A stretch of DNA of 64,000 nt from the NCBI GenBank assembly GCA_907165135.1, contig OU015570.1:1825525-1889524 (forward strand), given 5' to 3'. Origin of the DNA: Oikopleura dioica. Taxonomy: Eukaryota; Chordata; Appendicularia; Copelata; Oikopleuridae. The position numbers were made by a program, and so were the translations under genes. This document shows positions 39,989-52,477 of this stretch, in pieces. The notes beneath the pieces are model-generated. The model was not told the DNA's origin. It did no database searches and was given only the letters and a program-made list of their open reading frames with translations. Numbering within the stretch: position 1 is the first letter of the stretch; each line of letters begins with the position of its first letter.

Positions 39989-40743
39989 CTGAAAAATAAT
40001 TTCAAATATTGAGGCTGAATGGGGGTCAAGCACAATTAATAAGAGTCGATGATTTCATTTTTCAATTTTTGAGATTTTCTACCCTCGATTTTCCTAGTTT
40101 GGTACGAATCCTGGTTTGGTACAGATCATGGTTTGGTGTGATTTTGAAATTCGTACCAAACCAGGATTCGAACCAAACCATGATTCGTGTCAAACCAGGA
40201 TTCGTACCAAACCAGGAAACACCTGCATAGCCCCGATGTATATAGCGCTCCGTCGTGAAATTTGTCGCCCACGGTATAATTTTATCATTTTTACCCTGAC
40301 TTCACAAGTATAACATAAAATATAATATACGGTATATTATATACCGATGAAACCGGTATATATTTTTTATTTTCTGCTCTCACCTACCAGGGTTAATAAA
40401 TATATTCGAGATTGATTCCCGTGTGCCCAGAGTTCGAAATCTGAAAGAAAATGGCGAGTGCCACTGCCAAGCGACCAAACGGTAGCATGCTACCATTGCT
40501 ACCACTTTTGGTAGCAAATGGTCGCAGGTAGCAATGTCATCAGAGCTGGTAGCAACTGGTAGCAAATGGTCTCCTATAAAGTCAAACTAGATTTCTTCGA
40601 AGCTAATAAACACTTTTCAGTCCCGAAAGAGACGTTTAACTTAGTGAGAGGATAGAAAATCGTCTTTTCCGATGAATCTTTGTATCAAGTGTATTCTCGT
40701 CATATTGCATTGAATCTTCTCTTTTATCCTGTTTTAGATGGTA

Positions 40744-41570
40744 AGCGGACATTATAAACAAACGGACATTATAAACAAACGGACATTATAAACAAAACGG
40801 ACATTATAAACATTTTTTAATTTATGAAAATCAGAACGGACATTATAAACAAACAGACATTATAATTTATAATTTATAAACAAAATAAAAAATGTATATA
40901 ATGTCTGTTTGTTTATACAGTCAGAGTCCAAAATAAGGGACTTTTTGCTCCAAAATTTTCGAAAAAGTCCCTTAAATTGGGTCATCAAAGCAAAAATATG
41001 TCGCTGCCAAATTTTTCAAAGTATATTTTTGCGGCAAAATAAGCTGAAGTCATTGTTTTTGTGGCTTTTATGACATTTTTGAAAGAGGAAACCATATACT
41101 CAAAAGAAAATCACTTCAGTTTGCGGGAAAACTGATTAAAATCAAGGTTATTGATACCATTTATTGGCTCTGAGCTAACCGAAAGAGCTTACTAATCTCA
41201 GAAAGTCCCTTAAATTCGATTTTTTCTGCCGCTGATTTTCGGCATTTTGAGCCAAAAGTCCCTTATCTTGGTGTCCCTTATTTTGGACTCCGACTAGTAA
41301 TGTCCGTTTTGTTTATAATGTCCGTTGTAACTTTCAGAAATTCAAGAAATGTTTATAATGTCCCTTTTGTTTATAATGTCCGTTTGCAATTTCGGAATTG
41401 AAATTTTCGGAAACATTTTTTATTTTGTATATAATGTCCGTTTGTATATAATGTCCGTTTTGTTAATAATATCCGTTCTGATTTTTATAAATTAAAAAAT
41501 GTTTATAATGTCCGTTTTGTTGATAATGTCCGTTTGTTTATGTCTGTTTGTTTATAATGTCCGTTAACCG
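40744..41570. repeat. foldback of 'GGACATTATAAACAAAC' units, second copy
   Basis: As 13287-14033 but with about 90 extra bases (extra units near 41370-41460). Confidence 0.8.
40918..41297. mobile_element. mariner-like MITE, inverted duplicate
   Basis: Ends CAGTCAGAGTCC and GGACTCCGACTAG with TA outside; counterpart of 13468-13854. Confidence 0.75.
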
Positions 41571-41723
41571 TTCTAGATGAAAACTTGTTTTTTTCACTGA
41601 AATAAACAAATGTTGTCAACTCATGATTCTAGACTCTTTGATATTTAGTAATTATTATTGAATGCATGTCATAAAGCATATAAGCATGGCAAAAAGAGCT
41701 CGATTAGCTGTGGTTAACGCCTG

Positions 41724-42016
41724 CTACCATCTGCTACCAAAAATGGTATCAATGGTAGCAGGTATCAATCAGCTCTGCGCAAGTGGTAGCAAATGATAGC
41801 AGGTAGCAATGGGGTCTGAAAGGGTGATAGCAAGTGGTAGCAGGTAGCAGCTACATTTTCACGGATTTCGAACTCTTCAAGCGACTGCCAAAATTTTTGA
41901 ATGGCGACTGCCACTGCCAAGTGACTGCCAGCCGTTTTTTAAATTGCAACTGCCACTGCTAAGTGACTGCCGAAATCGGCAGCTGCCAGTCGACTGCCAA
42001 ATACTGCCGATTTCGA
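41724..42016. repeat. TGCTACCA and GACTGCCA clusters
   Basis: A run of TGCTACCA units and inverses (41724-41855) is followed by GACTGCCACTGCCAAGT units and one inverse (41880-42016). Confidence 0.6.
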
Positions 42017-42638
42017 TACTATTTTTAAAAATTTTTAAAGTCAAACTAAGTTCAAAACAGTCTTATTTACAAGTAATACATATAAAAGAGGCGATATCTG
42101 AGATTTATATGTCTCTTCTAATTAAAAAATTGAAAAATACAGGTCAAGGGAGTGAATTAAGACGTCTCTTCTTGTGAAAAATTTGCGACAATATTAGGCG
42201 CGCAAATACAAGTTTAAGCTGCCCGGTCATTGAGTTTCCTACTACTTAACCCTCGGAGCGGGCACAAATCCATCCGGAATGGACCATTTCTCATCATCAA
42301 TTTATCAAAAGATAATCACAATAATGTTTTTGGACAAGGTATTATTGATTGAGGCGTCCCCCTTGATTAACCAAGGATGTTTGTTAAGTCACCTATGAGC
42401 AATACAGTTCTCTCTCCCGATAACAATTGAAACATCAGGACTAATATGTCGGTTACTAAGTAGGTTATTGAAGAAATTCTGCATTTGAAAAAACAATGAG
42501 AGTATTTTATTTATTAGTTCCTACAAAATATTTCTGAAATCTAGAAAGCAAGACATAGAGAGTCAAGAGAGAAAAATAGCCGAATATTGCGTCAGTCTGA
42601 CTGACCTAGTCAGTTTGATGGCAAAGAAACCTTGGGTG

Positions 42639-42888
42639 TACGGCGGCTTCGTTAGCAATTTGCGAATGCCGTTCGCAATGAAAAATCATGCCATGAGTTT
42701 GCGCTTCGCGCATTTTCTTGTAAAGAACTCATTGGCTTGGCAGGAGCAGTCTTTTTTACCGCTGGGCCACATTTTGAAAAAAGTTGTGAACGATTTTCGG
42801 CCAAAAATTTTTCGATTTTGCGAATGCCGTTCGTAATTTGCGAACGACGTTCGCAAAATGGCCTTTGCGAACGACGCCGCCCGCCATC
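42639..42888. repeat. inverted repeat of 'GCGAATGCCGTTCGCAA' units
   Basis: GGCGGCTTCGTTAGCAA at the left is inverted at the right (TTGCGAACGACGCCGCC), with GCGAATGCCGTTCGCAA units inside each end. MITE-like, 250 bp; target duplication unclear. Confidence 0.5.
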
Positions 42889-43226
42889 CGAAACCAGGTC
42901 TATATTTGGTTTTATGCTTGAGTCAATATGCTGACTTCTCGTTCTGCTCACGCGGTAAAATGCAAAAAAACCCATAATTTATACACCACTAAGAACAAAA
43001 ACTGAGTTCGAGAGATTTTTCTTGTTTTTGCTTGTTTACCAATGCAAAATTTTGCATTTCAAACAGTTTCTATTGCCTGGAGCGTGACAATTTCCCGCAG
43101 CGCGAGGCAGCCTCTTGATATTCTCCTGATAACAAGTTTATACAAATAACATTTTGAGAGCATATGAACGTTTTCCTGGTCAGAATTGAATGCGCTTTCC
43201 AATAAGGGTATTAAATTTGAAGATTT

Positions 43227-43511
43227 GGCCTCATCTAGGATGACTCATCCTAGATTAGTCATTTTAAAAAGGCTTCATTTTAAACTACAATGGCGTGAGT
43301 GGGTTCCGCCCTATCCAAGTTCTGGAAAACAGGGCGAGAACGCTCCACAATTTTTCCATTTCCAGAAAGAGCTAATACAAAAAGTTCTTCTAGATAGGGC
43401 GGGAGTCGTGCACGCTCGAATAGGGCGGCAGCCACGCACGCCAATGTAATTAAAAACTGATTAAAACTCATTAAAGCCTTTTTAATGAGGCCTTTATAAA
43501 AATGAGGCCAA
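43227..43511. repeat. imperfect inverted repeat, MITE-like
   Basis: GCCTCAT...AAAAAGGCTTCATT and TGGCGTGAGTGG at the left recur inverted at the right. Ends are imprecise. Confidence 0.35.
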
Positions 43512-43723
43512 TTCAAATTTTAACGAGCTTTGACCCGGACTCGCCGTTGATTTTTCTCTTGTGGCCGGAGGGAAATAAATTAAATCCCTCAAATGCGTAG
43601 GTTAAAACCGACTTACCCGACCAAAAGACAGAAAAAACGACCAAAAGCACCATCGAGTCGATTGCATCGACCAAATCAAGAACATCAAAATTGATAGTCG
43701 GATTGGTCGGCGCCGTTATAATA

Positions 43724-44725
43724 CCGTGGTTTAACATCTTAAGAGCGTTTTTCGGATGACAAGCCTCGCTCAAATCGCTCTTAAGTGTAAAAATTTTCAG
43801 TGAAGGTAGGATGTCAGTGGGATTTTCCATTTTTTCATTGGAAAAATTGTTTTTCGAGATCAGATCATTTTTCCGGAATTGGGCTCGAGCGCATTTCATG
43901 ATTCTGAGTTCATTTATTCCTCAAAGTTTAATTACACTGCAAAGATGGCAGGAAACGAGAAAAGAATTCACAAAAAAGTGAATGAATTAAGGTCCAAAGA
44001 ATTGTCGCATATTTTTTCGCCCGAACAAAGTATCAATCGTGGCGTTTCCCAAATGTATCCTTTGAATTGAACTCAAGGTGATTCTTTCTTTCATTATTTT
44101 AAAAATTATATTCGAAAAACATGTCTGAAAAAGGAACAACATGACTCATGACTCATGAGTCATGTAACATGACGAATCATAAGAAAAAAGATATGAAGAG
44201 ATTCTAGTGAAGACGTCAAAGAAAAGTTACGTGAAGAAGATAATTAATGAGCTTTTTCGAAAGAAAAATGGTTAAGACATTTCTCTGCGTATTTTTTGAC
44301 GCCAATATAATGATAAATTTAATTACTTGGAGTCAAATCTAAGTAAAAATTCAGACAGGACCGTAAGAAATCATCGCTAATTGTATAATTCGAGAAAAAT
44401 CATCGAAGAGTACCAAAAAATAAGAATAAATATAAAAACAGGAGGCATCGGGCAGTCGAAGATAAAAAGCTTTTTCAAGTGACACTGCAACTTTCGGGTT
44501 TTGAATAGAAATTGAAAAAAGTGGCCTTAAAGTGGATTTTTAAGGATGACAGATTTTTGAGATTTTTCGGAAAAGTGGCCTTAAAAGGGTCGGCCTTAAA
44601 ATGGGTTATCACTGTAAATAAAAATCTTAACAACGCTCTCAAGTTGGAATTTTTGCAGATGACAATATTTTACAATATACGCAAAAACGCTCTTAAGTCG
44701 GGCGCTTTTAAGATGGAAACCACGG
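43724..44725. mobile_element. TA-flanked MITE, family D copy 1
   Basis: TIR CCGTGGTTTAACATCTTAAG, inverted as CTTTTAAGATGGAAACCACGG, TA outside, 1002 bp. An ATG-initiated frame at 43945 (MAGNEKRIHKKVNELRSKEL) has a counterpart start in copy 2 (53791, MPGEEKKN), possibly the remnant first exon of a transposase. A nested fragment (44358-44615) is shared with 50248-50902. Confidence 0.7.
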
Positions 44726-45569
44726 TATTTTTAGCAAGACATAAAACTTAGCTTATAAAAGTGTTCTAGAAAAGGATTTTTTGAATACAATGGTTTTCGC
44801 CCGATTTCAGAGCGTTTTGATCGACTCTTGTCATCTGAAAAACGCTCTTAAAATGGAAAACCACTGTAACTCGTAGTATGGAAAAATATTTCGGTAAGCC
44901 TCCGGGTTCGGGTTAGGTTTTAGTGAGAAATAAAAAGTCTCTTCTTTCTATACCGAAATATTTATCCCTACTCTCCTGTAACTTATTAAAACTGTCTGAG
45001 TGCATTCGTAAAATCAAGATTATTTTGGTTCCAAACGGACACAGGACCTGTGTACATGTCCACGTCATCCTGTGTCGAGCGCTTTTGAAAAATTGTACTT
45101 CACGAAGAAAAATGAAAATTTTTGGAAAGAGGGGACCAGAGGATGGACGGGATAAAATTTAAATTATGCATAGATTATTGTTTGCGTTCTCGGGAATTTT
45201 TATTAAAAACTCGGACCAATAGGCCATATCGGAACGTTACGCCATCGCCAAAAGGACCGTTACGCCATATATATAGGGAGTGAACGGTGAAAAATTGATT
45301 TTTGTCATATGATTAGGGTGGTCGCACAAAAATCGGCTTTTACTTAATGGGCCGTTCAGGCTCATTTTGAGATATAAATTTATTTACAGATGAGATCAAT
45401 AGGAGAAATCTTTTCGACTTTTTATTTTTTGATTATATTTTTCAAAAATTTTTTTCTTCACGCTCATGTATTCTTCAAAGGCATTTCTTGATACCTGAAA
45501 TATTAGAATTCTTCGATTATTTATCGTATTAAAAAATTTTGGTTGAGAAATGCCTGATTATCGTCGACG
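44726..45569. other. unassigned spacer
   Basis: AT-rich. The motif GTGAACGGTGAAAAATTGAT near 45284 is found inverted near 59785. No gene seen. Confidence 0.35.
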
Positions 45570-46150
45570 TTCCCTTAAGGGTAATGCAGGAAATCGGCGC
45601 GGGGCCTTGCGCTCGCCTCACGGCCGCTCTGGCGATATTTTTCAAATTGAGCTCAAATCTAGAGTTTGGAAGATTATTCCGAAATTCTTTCTGCTACATG
45701 ATCTTTGAAGCTCTCTCTATTAGCCGACCAAAAATCAGCAATTTCGTGATCACAGAAGCAGTTGAAAAGCTCGGGGTTTCGTTAACCGCATAGAACTTCT
45801 GAACTATTCCAACTATTTTTCTGAACAAAAGATCAGTTTGTAGAAGAGTGTTTGATCTTTCCATCCTTGGATTTAGAATTTTGAATAACGCCTTTATTAT
45901 CGAGAACTTATCCCGTTGCGCTCTATTTCTCACGCTGAAAATCGGAAACTGACGGCGTTCGGATTTAGCGCGGACTTCGAGCGATCATATCTAAATATTT
46001 AGAACTTAATTCAAAATTCTAAATCCAAGGATGGTAAGATCAAACACTCTTCTACAAATTGGAGATAGATTTGAGCTCAACTTGAAAAATATCGGCAGAG
46101 CGGGCGTAAGGCGAGCGCGAGGCCCCTCGCAGATTTCCTGCATTATGGAC
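45570..46150. repeat. complex inverted repeat (foldback)
   Basis: TGCAGGAAATC...GGGGCCT..GCGCTCGCCT at 45582 is inverted near 46140, and AGAAGAGTGTTTGATCTT at 45843 is inverted near 46050. Two pairs of arms are nested with a central ~120-base spacer. Confidence 0.65.
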
Positions 46151-47902
46151 CGCCTCCAAAATCTTTGTTTTTGGCCCGCATCGCGTTGACAAAATTCGAA
46201 CTTATTTTCATTTTTAGATTCCTTATATTGGCTCCAACAGTAATCACCAGGAAGCAAAAAATTGATTTTGGGATAAAAACATATTATTGAAAAGTATTTT
46301 TCAAAATTCTGCCGAACCGTTTCGTATCCCTTCCAAGAGCGCGAATTACACGATGCAGTGAACCTCTTCATAAGTTCAAGCAATCGCATTAGTCATGGCT
46401 TTGAATAGCCTTTAAATAAGTATAAAAATAAAGATGAGAAGTCATAATCTTTTAAAAGAATTAAGAATTAAAAAGTAAAAGATAATTCAATTTAAACAAA
46501 ATTAACCCAAAATAATAAAAAAATGGAATAAAATAGATGAAAAATTCTCACCCCATTCTCGACTTCAAGAACCAATACAGGTATAAGTTAATACTCATAG
46601 ATTTTTTTAATTCAGCTTCTCACAATTACGGTTCTACCCTGAATTGGTCATAACTTTTAAAACACCGCTGCACAGTTTAGGCTGCTCACAATTAAAGGCG
46701 TTTGTAAAAATTTTTGAAAGTTTTAAAGAATAAAGAGCAGCCTTTAGAAAGTAAATCATACATCGCCAGAGTTTGTGAAGAATTTAAAAATCAATAATTA
46801 AAACAAATATTAAACAAATTTAAAAACCTCTGAAAGATGCGCCTCATAGCTATGTTAGCATTATTGCATCGGAACTTAATACAATGGACCGAGCGATAAA
46901 TCACGTCGAGCTTATTGATGAATGCAGAGCGCGAGAAGAGTTTGACTTTTTGAGAAGAAAAATAAAGTTTCAGCAAAGAGATAAAATAATCTGAAAATGA
47001 GAAAACAAGTTCAGATGCGTTTGTTAATCTTGCACTCTTATCCGTTACAAAGGAGCTTGCCTCTTTTCTATTTCGGCTTGGCCACTTGAATCAGTGATTT
47101 ATTGAAACTTTTTTGAAAGGCTTGAACAGTGCGGAAACGTAGAGATGCGCGACTCACAAGCAAATCGGTATAATTTTTGTATCACTATCATTAGCGTTAT
47201 TTTATTAACGTTAACGAAGCTACAGAAAGGCAGGGTGGCTCTATAATTGGCGATTTTAAATGTCAACGGAAAATTTTCTCTTGCTCTTGTGATCATCCAT
47301 AAACAAAAAATAATCGGATAAGAAATAATAATATTATTATTAGCTGTGTTCGAGGCAAATTCAGGGAATGCAACAAAATCGATAGTCGAGCAGTTTTGCA
47401 AAAGAAAATTTCTTCCGTAGAAAGAAAAGTCAGCGAATCGAAAAAACGGAAGAGCGAGAAAAACCTTTTGCTGATTTGACGAATATTCTGCCACCAAAAA
47501 AGATTGACAACGACGAATGACAATCGCTTTGAAAAACAAAAAGACGATAACGGAGATGCGAGCAACATTTTCATGGAGAACATTACGCCGTCTAAGATAA
47601 TCAACGTTTCGACTGCTGAAGATAGATTCTTAAATTTGAAAAAATGAAGAAAGTCGATTTTCAAGCAAATGAATCCGTCCAAAAATTTCAAAAGAAGTTA
47701 GGAGACGCTTATCCCCTACGGGCAATCAATTTTCTCAAATTATAGTTTATATTGTGCTGGATTTTTATGTCATTGGTGTAAACATATATTTCTTTCAATC
47801 AATCATTTTGTCAGTAATCATCTATGGATAAAGTGGTGTTTTTTATTATTTATAAATCATGTTTAATTGTTATTTAAAAGATAACGTTTATCACGTCGAC
47901 AC
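46151..47902. other. unassigned AT-rich interval
   Basis: No convincing gene or repeat. Open frames here have composition expected by chance. Confidence 0.35.
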
Positions 47903-48960
47903 ATGTTCTCGCCTTCTTTGGTCTCTGAAAAACAACTCTACAAGGAATCAAAGTCTATTTTACTCGGTAATACTTTCAAATTTGAAATAATATCAATCTG
48001 TCAGGACCCTCACAATCACTTTGAATTCTCAATTTGGCTACAGGCGATTCAGAACAAAAGAAACAAGCAAAAACTTGTCATCGAAGAGACAAAGGGCCGT
48101 CAAATTGATTCTATAATAATGAGGTAAGATAAAATATAAATGATAAATAAGTTTTTCCTTTTGAAAAGCTGTTTTTTAATTCAACTCAAAACAATATTTT
48201 AATTAATTAAATCGTTGATATTTATCATGTTAAGTATCTATATTGATTGGGACATGGTAACTCAGAGATCTTTTACTCCAACAAAAGAAAATGACGACAC
48301 TATTGACGAAAATGATATTATATTGAAGTTGACGTTTTATAATTGAGTTTCCATCATTTTATTGTGTTGAACGTTTTCGAGCAAAGCTCTTCATCAGAAC
48401 ACTAGGAGAAAGCAGAAACATAAGGAACAGAAAGGAAGAGTTAACCTGTAAAAAGTCAGTCCCATCCGCACAATTTTGCAGGTTAACTCTTCCTTTCTGT
48501 TCCTTATGTTTCTACCTTCTCCTAGTGTTCTGATGAAGAGCTTTGCTCGAAACCGTTCAACACAATAAAATGATGGAAATTCGAAAATGATATTGGTCAT
48601 TTTATAACAGTATTTATACAAGCGGACACGAGTTCCTTGTATCTTCAAGATCACATTTATCGAGAATGAGCTTAAAAATGCATTTATTTTTTGGAACCCT
48701 AAAAAAACATTTGAAAAGCTCACAAAAGATACCACGAGCAATATTGGCCGTTTCTTTTTCCAGCAATTGACGCAGTTTTCTCTTTGTTTTACGGAAATAA
48801 TATCCAAAAAAGAACGACAACAAACATGTGCCCTCAGGGAAGTCTAGGTAAAACTTATTTTGTGAAAATTTTCTTTGGAGTTCCAGATTGCGGCCCGTTA
48901 ACGATTATTGACAGCGAAGCTTTTCTGAAATTTGGCGCTGACCATGCAGGAAGGAGTTAA
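47903..48960 (+). CDS. candidate multi-exon host gene, unidentified
   Basis: An open exon (47903-48123; MFSPSLVSEKQLYKESK..., FKFEIISICQDPHNHFEFSI) ends in a good donor (ATGAG then GTAAGA). After TTATCATGTTAAG a second open segment (48235-48346; IYIDWDMVTQRSFTPTKEND) joins in phase. A perfect hairpin of ~230 bp then intervenes. Beyond it, one frame gives an 80-residue run (FIENELKNAFIFWNPKKT, IGRFFFQQL), and another, through an acceptor at CTTTTTCCAG (48762) and a 37-base intron, gives AVFSLFYGNNIQ then CGPLTIIDSEAFLKFG before a stop at 48957. The two readings conflict, so the structure is unsettled. I do not recognise the protein. Confidence 0.35.
48348..48579. repeat. near-perfect long hairpin
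   Basis: Two ~100-base arms (TTTCCATCATTTTATTG... and inverse) surround a ~30-base loop. It would fold into a stable stem and could be a foldback MITE or a small-RNA source. It lies where the candidate gene's frame breaks. Confidence 0.85.
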
Positions 48961-49092
48961 AAATATTTTTCGAAAATCCTTTTATTTTTATCTTGATGGC
49001 TAACTCAAAACAGAGTATTTCTACTTTTCACGAGATGACATCACTGAAGCGCGAAATCAACATCGGTAAGCCATTTTGGAAAAATTATTTAA

Positions 49093-49425
49093 CCCTATCT
49101 CGAGCATTCAAAATTATCCTATCTCGAGCGCGAGCACACGGCCGTGAGCTCGCCCATCTAGAGAAAAATGTCATTTCATTCAATCTCTTGTCTGTGCGAA
49201 GGGCATTAATTGCAAGAAAGCTGGTCTGTAAGACAGTAAATAAAACAGTCCTGATCATCGCAAGCCTCTTTGGTCATTTTGGGGGTGACCCGTCCCGATC
49301 CGACCGTGAAAAGGGTGGTCGGCGCCGACCCTAGCCCTCAGCACAGACAGAGAGAGAGAGAATGAACTGACAGTTTTTCTCTAGATGGGCGAGCTCATCG
49401 CTGTGTGCTCGCGCTCGAGATAGGG
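49093..49425. mobile_element. piggyBac-type MITE, copy 1
   Basis: TTAA (49089-49092, 49426-49429) flanks TIR CCCTATCTCGAGC. The CCCT start and TTAA target are piggyBac hallmarks. 333 bp, with GGTCGGCGCCGACC in the middle. Copy 2 is 58499-58834. Confidence 0.85.
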
Positions 49426-49878
49426 TTAATAAATTTATCTCAAAGCGTTTTCTGGCATATGGACAATTATGAAGAAAACGTCGAATTCAAGCGAAAATAA
49501 TACTTATTCTGTGTAGTACATTAGATCAAGTGTAAATATATCTTTTAAACATAAACACTTTGAAACTAATTTTTGTCAGAAAACCCAAATAATTATGGTC
49601 GATTGTAAAAATAATCAGATATTTAAGATATTCTCACCGATAAGCTAACCCGCGGTACATTTAAACTACCAAAAAATCGTAAAAATTGCCGGTAAATAAA
49701 TATGAAAGGCGGTTAATTTTTTAAAATTGAGATAAAATTCGAATTTTTATATAAACCAACCGGCCGGTCTTGCTACTTATCTTTTTCAAAATCGATAAAA
49801 TTATTTAAAAACCAAAATTTGAGCGTTTTTTGACAGAAAATAATCAAAAATTAACCGAGAAATTTCTCGCCATCTGAG
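49426..49878. other. unassigned AT-rich spacer
   Basis: Nothing recognised except TTTGAGCGTTTTTTGACA near 49820, repeated at 50110. Confidence 0.35.
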
Positions 49879-50092
49879 TGGTCTTCCAGCAGGGAGGTCC
49901 TCCGGGGATCCTCCGGCCAAACTTGACCAAAGTTAACCATAGGTGGCCATATACTGACCGACCACGGCCATATATTGAATTTTTTTAATACTGGTCTTCC
50001 AGCGGATGGTCTTCTACCATAGAGGTCCTCCGGGGTCCTCCGGCCAAACTTGACCATGGCTGGCCATAGCTGGCCATATTCTGGCCGATAAT
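49879..50092 (-). repeat. two units of the GGAGGACC / GGTGGAAGACC repeat
   Basis: Reverse complement of the 127-bp units at 63520-63893 (GGTCTTCCAGC, GGTCCTCCGG, TTGACCA, GGCCATA). Confidence 0.7.
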
Positions 50093-50247
50093 ATAGAAAA
50101 AAACGAAATTTTGAGCGTTTTTTGACAAAAAAATCATCAAACATTGACCAAGAAATTTCTCGCCATCTGATTGGTCGATTCCAAAAATTCGGTCGATGCT
50201 ACAAACAACAGACTCTAAGCTTTCATATGAGGTGTTGATCAGCCTCC

Positions 50248-50902
50248 CGTAAGAAATCATCGCTAATTGTATACAGTGAAAACTCAAAAATTGGCCGGTT
50301 TTCAGATCCAAATTTCCGAAAAAAGCGGCCAAATTTTGAGTTTTTTGCCGGGTAGCCAAGCTTCCTCATCAAAAATGCAAAGTTTCGAAATTTTCGAATT
50401 TGGGCATGATTTTCACGTTTTTGATGAATTTTATTCAATTTTTTTGCTTGTTCTAAGTCATTTTTATCAAAATAAAGTTATTTTAGATGATTTAAACGCT
50501 TCAAAATAGCTAAAAATGGTCAGAAAGACCATAATTTGGGTCTATTATGATGCAAATATTTTTTTTTTTGAAAAAGCGGCCAATTTTTGAGTCTTTTTCA
50601 GATTCAAAATTCAGCTAATTTCGATCAAAACCGGCCAAATTTAGAGTAGGCAAATTTTGAGTTTTCACTGTTATTCGAGAAAAAATCATCGAAGAGTACC
50701 AAAAAATAAGAATAAATATAAAAACAGGAGGCATCGGGCAGTCGAAGATAAAAAGCTTTTTCAAGTGACACTGCAATTTTCGGGTTTTGAATAGAAATTG
50801 AAAAAAGTGGCTTTAAAGTGGATTTTTTAAGGATGACAGATTTTTGAGATTTTTCGGAAAAGTGGCCTTAAAAGGGTCGGCCTTAAAATGGGTTATCACT
50901 GT
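50248..50902. mobile_element. truncated element, copy 2, with nested MITE
   Basis: Shares GTAAGAAATCATCGCTAATT to the right end GGGTTATCACTG with 44358-44615. A 396-bp MITE (50274-50669) is nested, with TIR CAGTGAAAACTCAAAA and TA/TTA outside, and AATTTTGAG / GGCCAATTTT units inside. Confidence 0.65.
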
Positions 50903-52107
50903 AACCGGAAAGACCCTAAATCGGCTGCACAAACTTACGTACTTGCATCAAATCTCACGAAAAATCACTTTTTCGAAAATTTTTTTTTTGAGTTCCCCCG
51001 TCAATCCGGATCCAAATACACTCCCTCATCATGCGAAAAGCGTGCGCGCATGAATATTTTGCCATTTCAAAAAACTATATTTTCATGTCCCAATGGACTT
51101 TCACCTCTGACAAAATGGACACAACCATGGAAGAAATCGACGAGTCCTCAGACGAATTCATGGAAATCGAGCAAGAGGATCAAATGGATATCGCCTAATT
51201 CAAAAGTCTTTCCTTCCCTACATTGATACAATTCGTTGACAGTTTCAAAATCTCAAGCTTCAATCGTTCTTACATTGCCAACCCATTGATACACTTCCTG
51301 ACAGATACTCTTCATTGATAAATCTTGTTCTTTTCAATTCAATTATAAATCTCAAGTTCCAAACTTCTTCAGAAAAACTGTCAAATCATTGAAATAAAGA
51401 ATCTATAAAAACAATATCATGTTCTTCACAGTTGAGTTTTGTTTATTGAGCTCAGTCATTGAGATAATTTTAAAAGTAAAATAACATTAAGTTTAACTCT
51501 TATCGGAAAAAGTTCCGAGCGTCATTTTTTGATTCCTCAGGAAATTTGGAGCAAAGATCACCTCATGCACTTTTCGCTATCTCAACTCCATCTCCTGGAA
51601 ATTGCGACTAAAGTGCAGAAAATTAGTGTTTTTTGAAAGTTAACCCAATATTATGAAATTTCAACCCTTTACAATAGCTGCAGATGATACATTTTTGGAA
51701 AGCTCACATTCAGCACATTCATTAAGGGTAGGGCTGAGGGCGTCTGGGCTATGCCCAAAGGGCAATTAATAGGAATAAATAGTCAAATATAGGTACCTTG
51801 GTTTATTGAAAAAATTCTTAAGAAAAAGTTATCAAATAAAAAAAAGCTTCTGTAAATTTTAAGATTAGGGTCTAAGAAACCTAGAAAGAGTTAAAGTTGA
51901 TAGGCCCATTATGTAAACTTTGGAGTTTTGTAGTCCTGAAGATGGTCTAGTTTCGCGATTTTAGCCGAGATGTCAACTTTGAAGCCGCCGAAAGTGGCTT
52001 TTTCCTTGGGATTACGGAAAAAGCTTCTGTAATTCAGAAGATCTAAGATTGATCTCTATTAAAAGCTATTATGGGGTACTCTGGCACGACGGAAGTATAC
52101 AATTAGC
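50903..52107. other. unassigned interval, possible short exon
   Basis: A 27-codon acidic frame at 51117-51200 (MDTTMEEIDESSDEFMEIEQ) precedes a stretch with AATAAAG at 51393. It could be the end of a gene; evidence is weak. The rest is unremarkable. Confidence 0.25.
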
Positions 52108-52268
52108 CTGGGTATCAGACCCAGGATTCGTTTCAGAAGTGACGCCTGGGTATGATACCCAGACTTCGTTTTAGAAGTGACGCCTGGGTCTAATACCCAG
52201 GATTCATTTTAAAAAGTGACGCCTGGGTCTAATACCCAGGATACCCCTACAGAAGTGACGCCTGGGTA
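52108..52268. repeat. ~46-bp tandem hairpin array
   Basis: Four to five units of GTGACGCCTGGGTNTNATACCC; CTGGGT and ACCCAG form a small stem in each. Related single motifs occur near 56880 and 57175. Confidence 0.8.
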
Positions 52269-52477
52269 CAAAAGCGGGCAAGCGGGTGAGCAGACTTTGT
52301 TGTGATTGATTCTTTGAAATTTTCGACGAAATCCATGATCTTTGGAATCTGATTGATGATGTTTTCGCCGTCTTCTAAAGCAGTTGTTATTTTTATTGTT
52401 CTAGATGCGGAGAGATTGTTGTTTTTTTAAGTGCGGGCATAATTTAGAATCCTGTAAAGAGAATTTTATTATATATG

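Larger units (their letters stand above)
39790..41725. repeat. large inverted duplication, right arm
   Basis: Inverted copy of 13131-14979. Contains the GGTTTGGTACGAATCCT foldback (40093-40222), TGCTACCA cluster (40489-40566), the GGACATTATAAACAAAC foldback (40744-41570) and the mariner-like MITE (40918-41297). Confidence 0.85.

Noticed and set aside
47099-47691. hydrophobic minus-strand ORFs resembling membrane proteins
   Set aside because: Phe/Leu richness follows from AT-rich sequence; overlapping frames are equally open and no splice or motif support exists.
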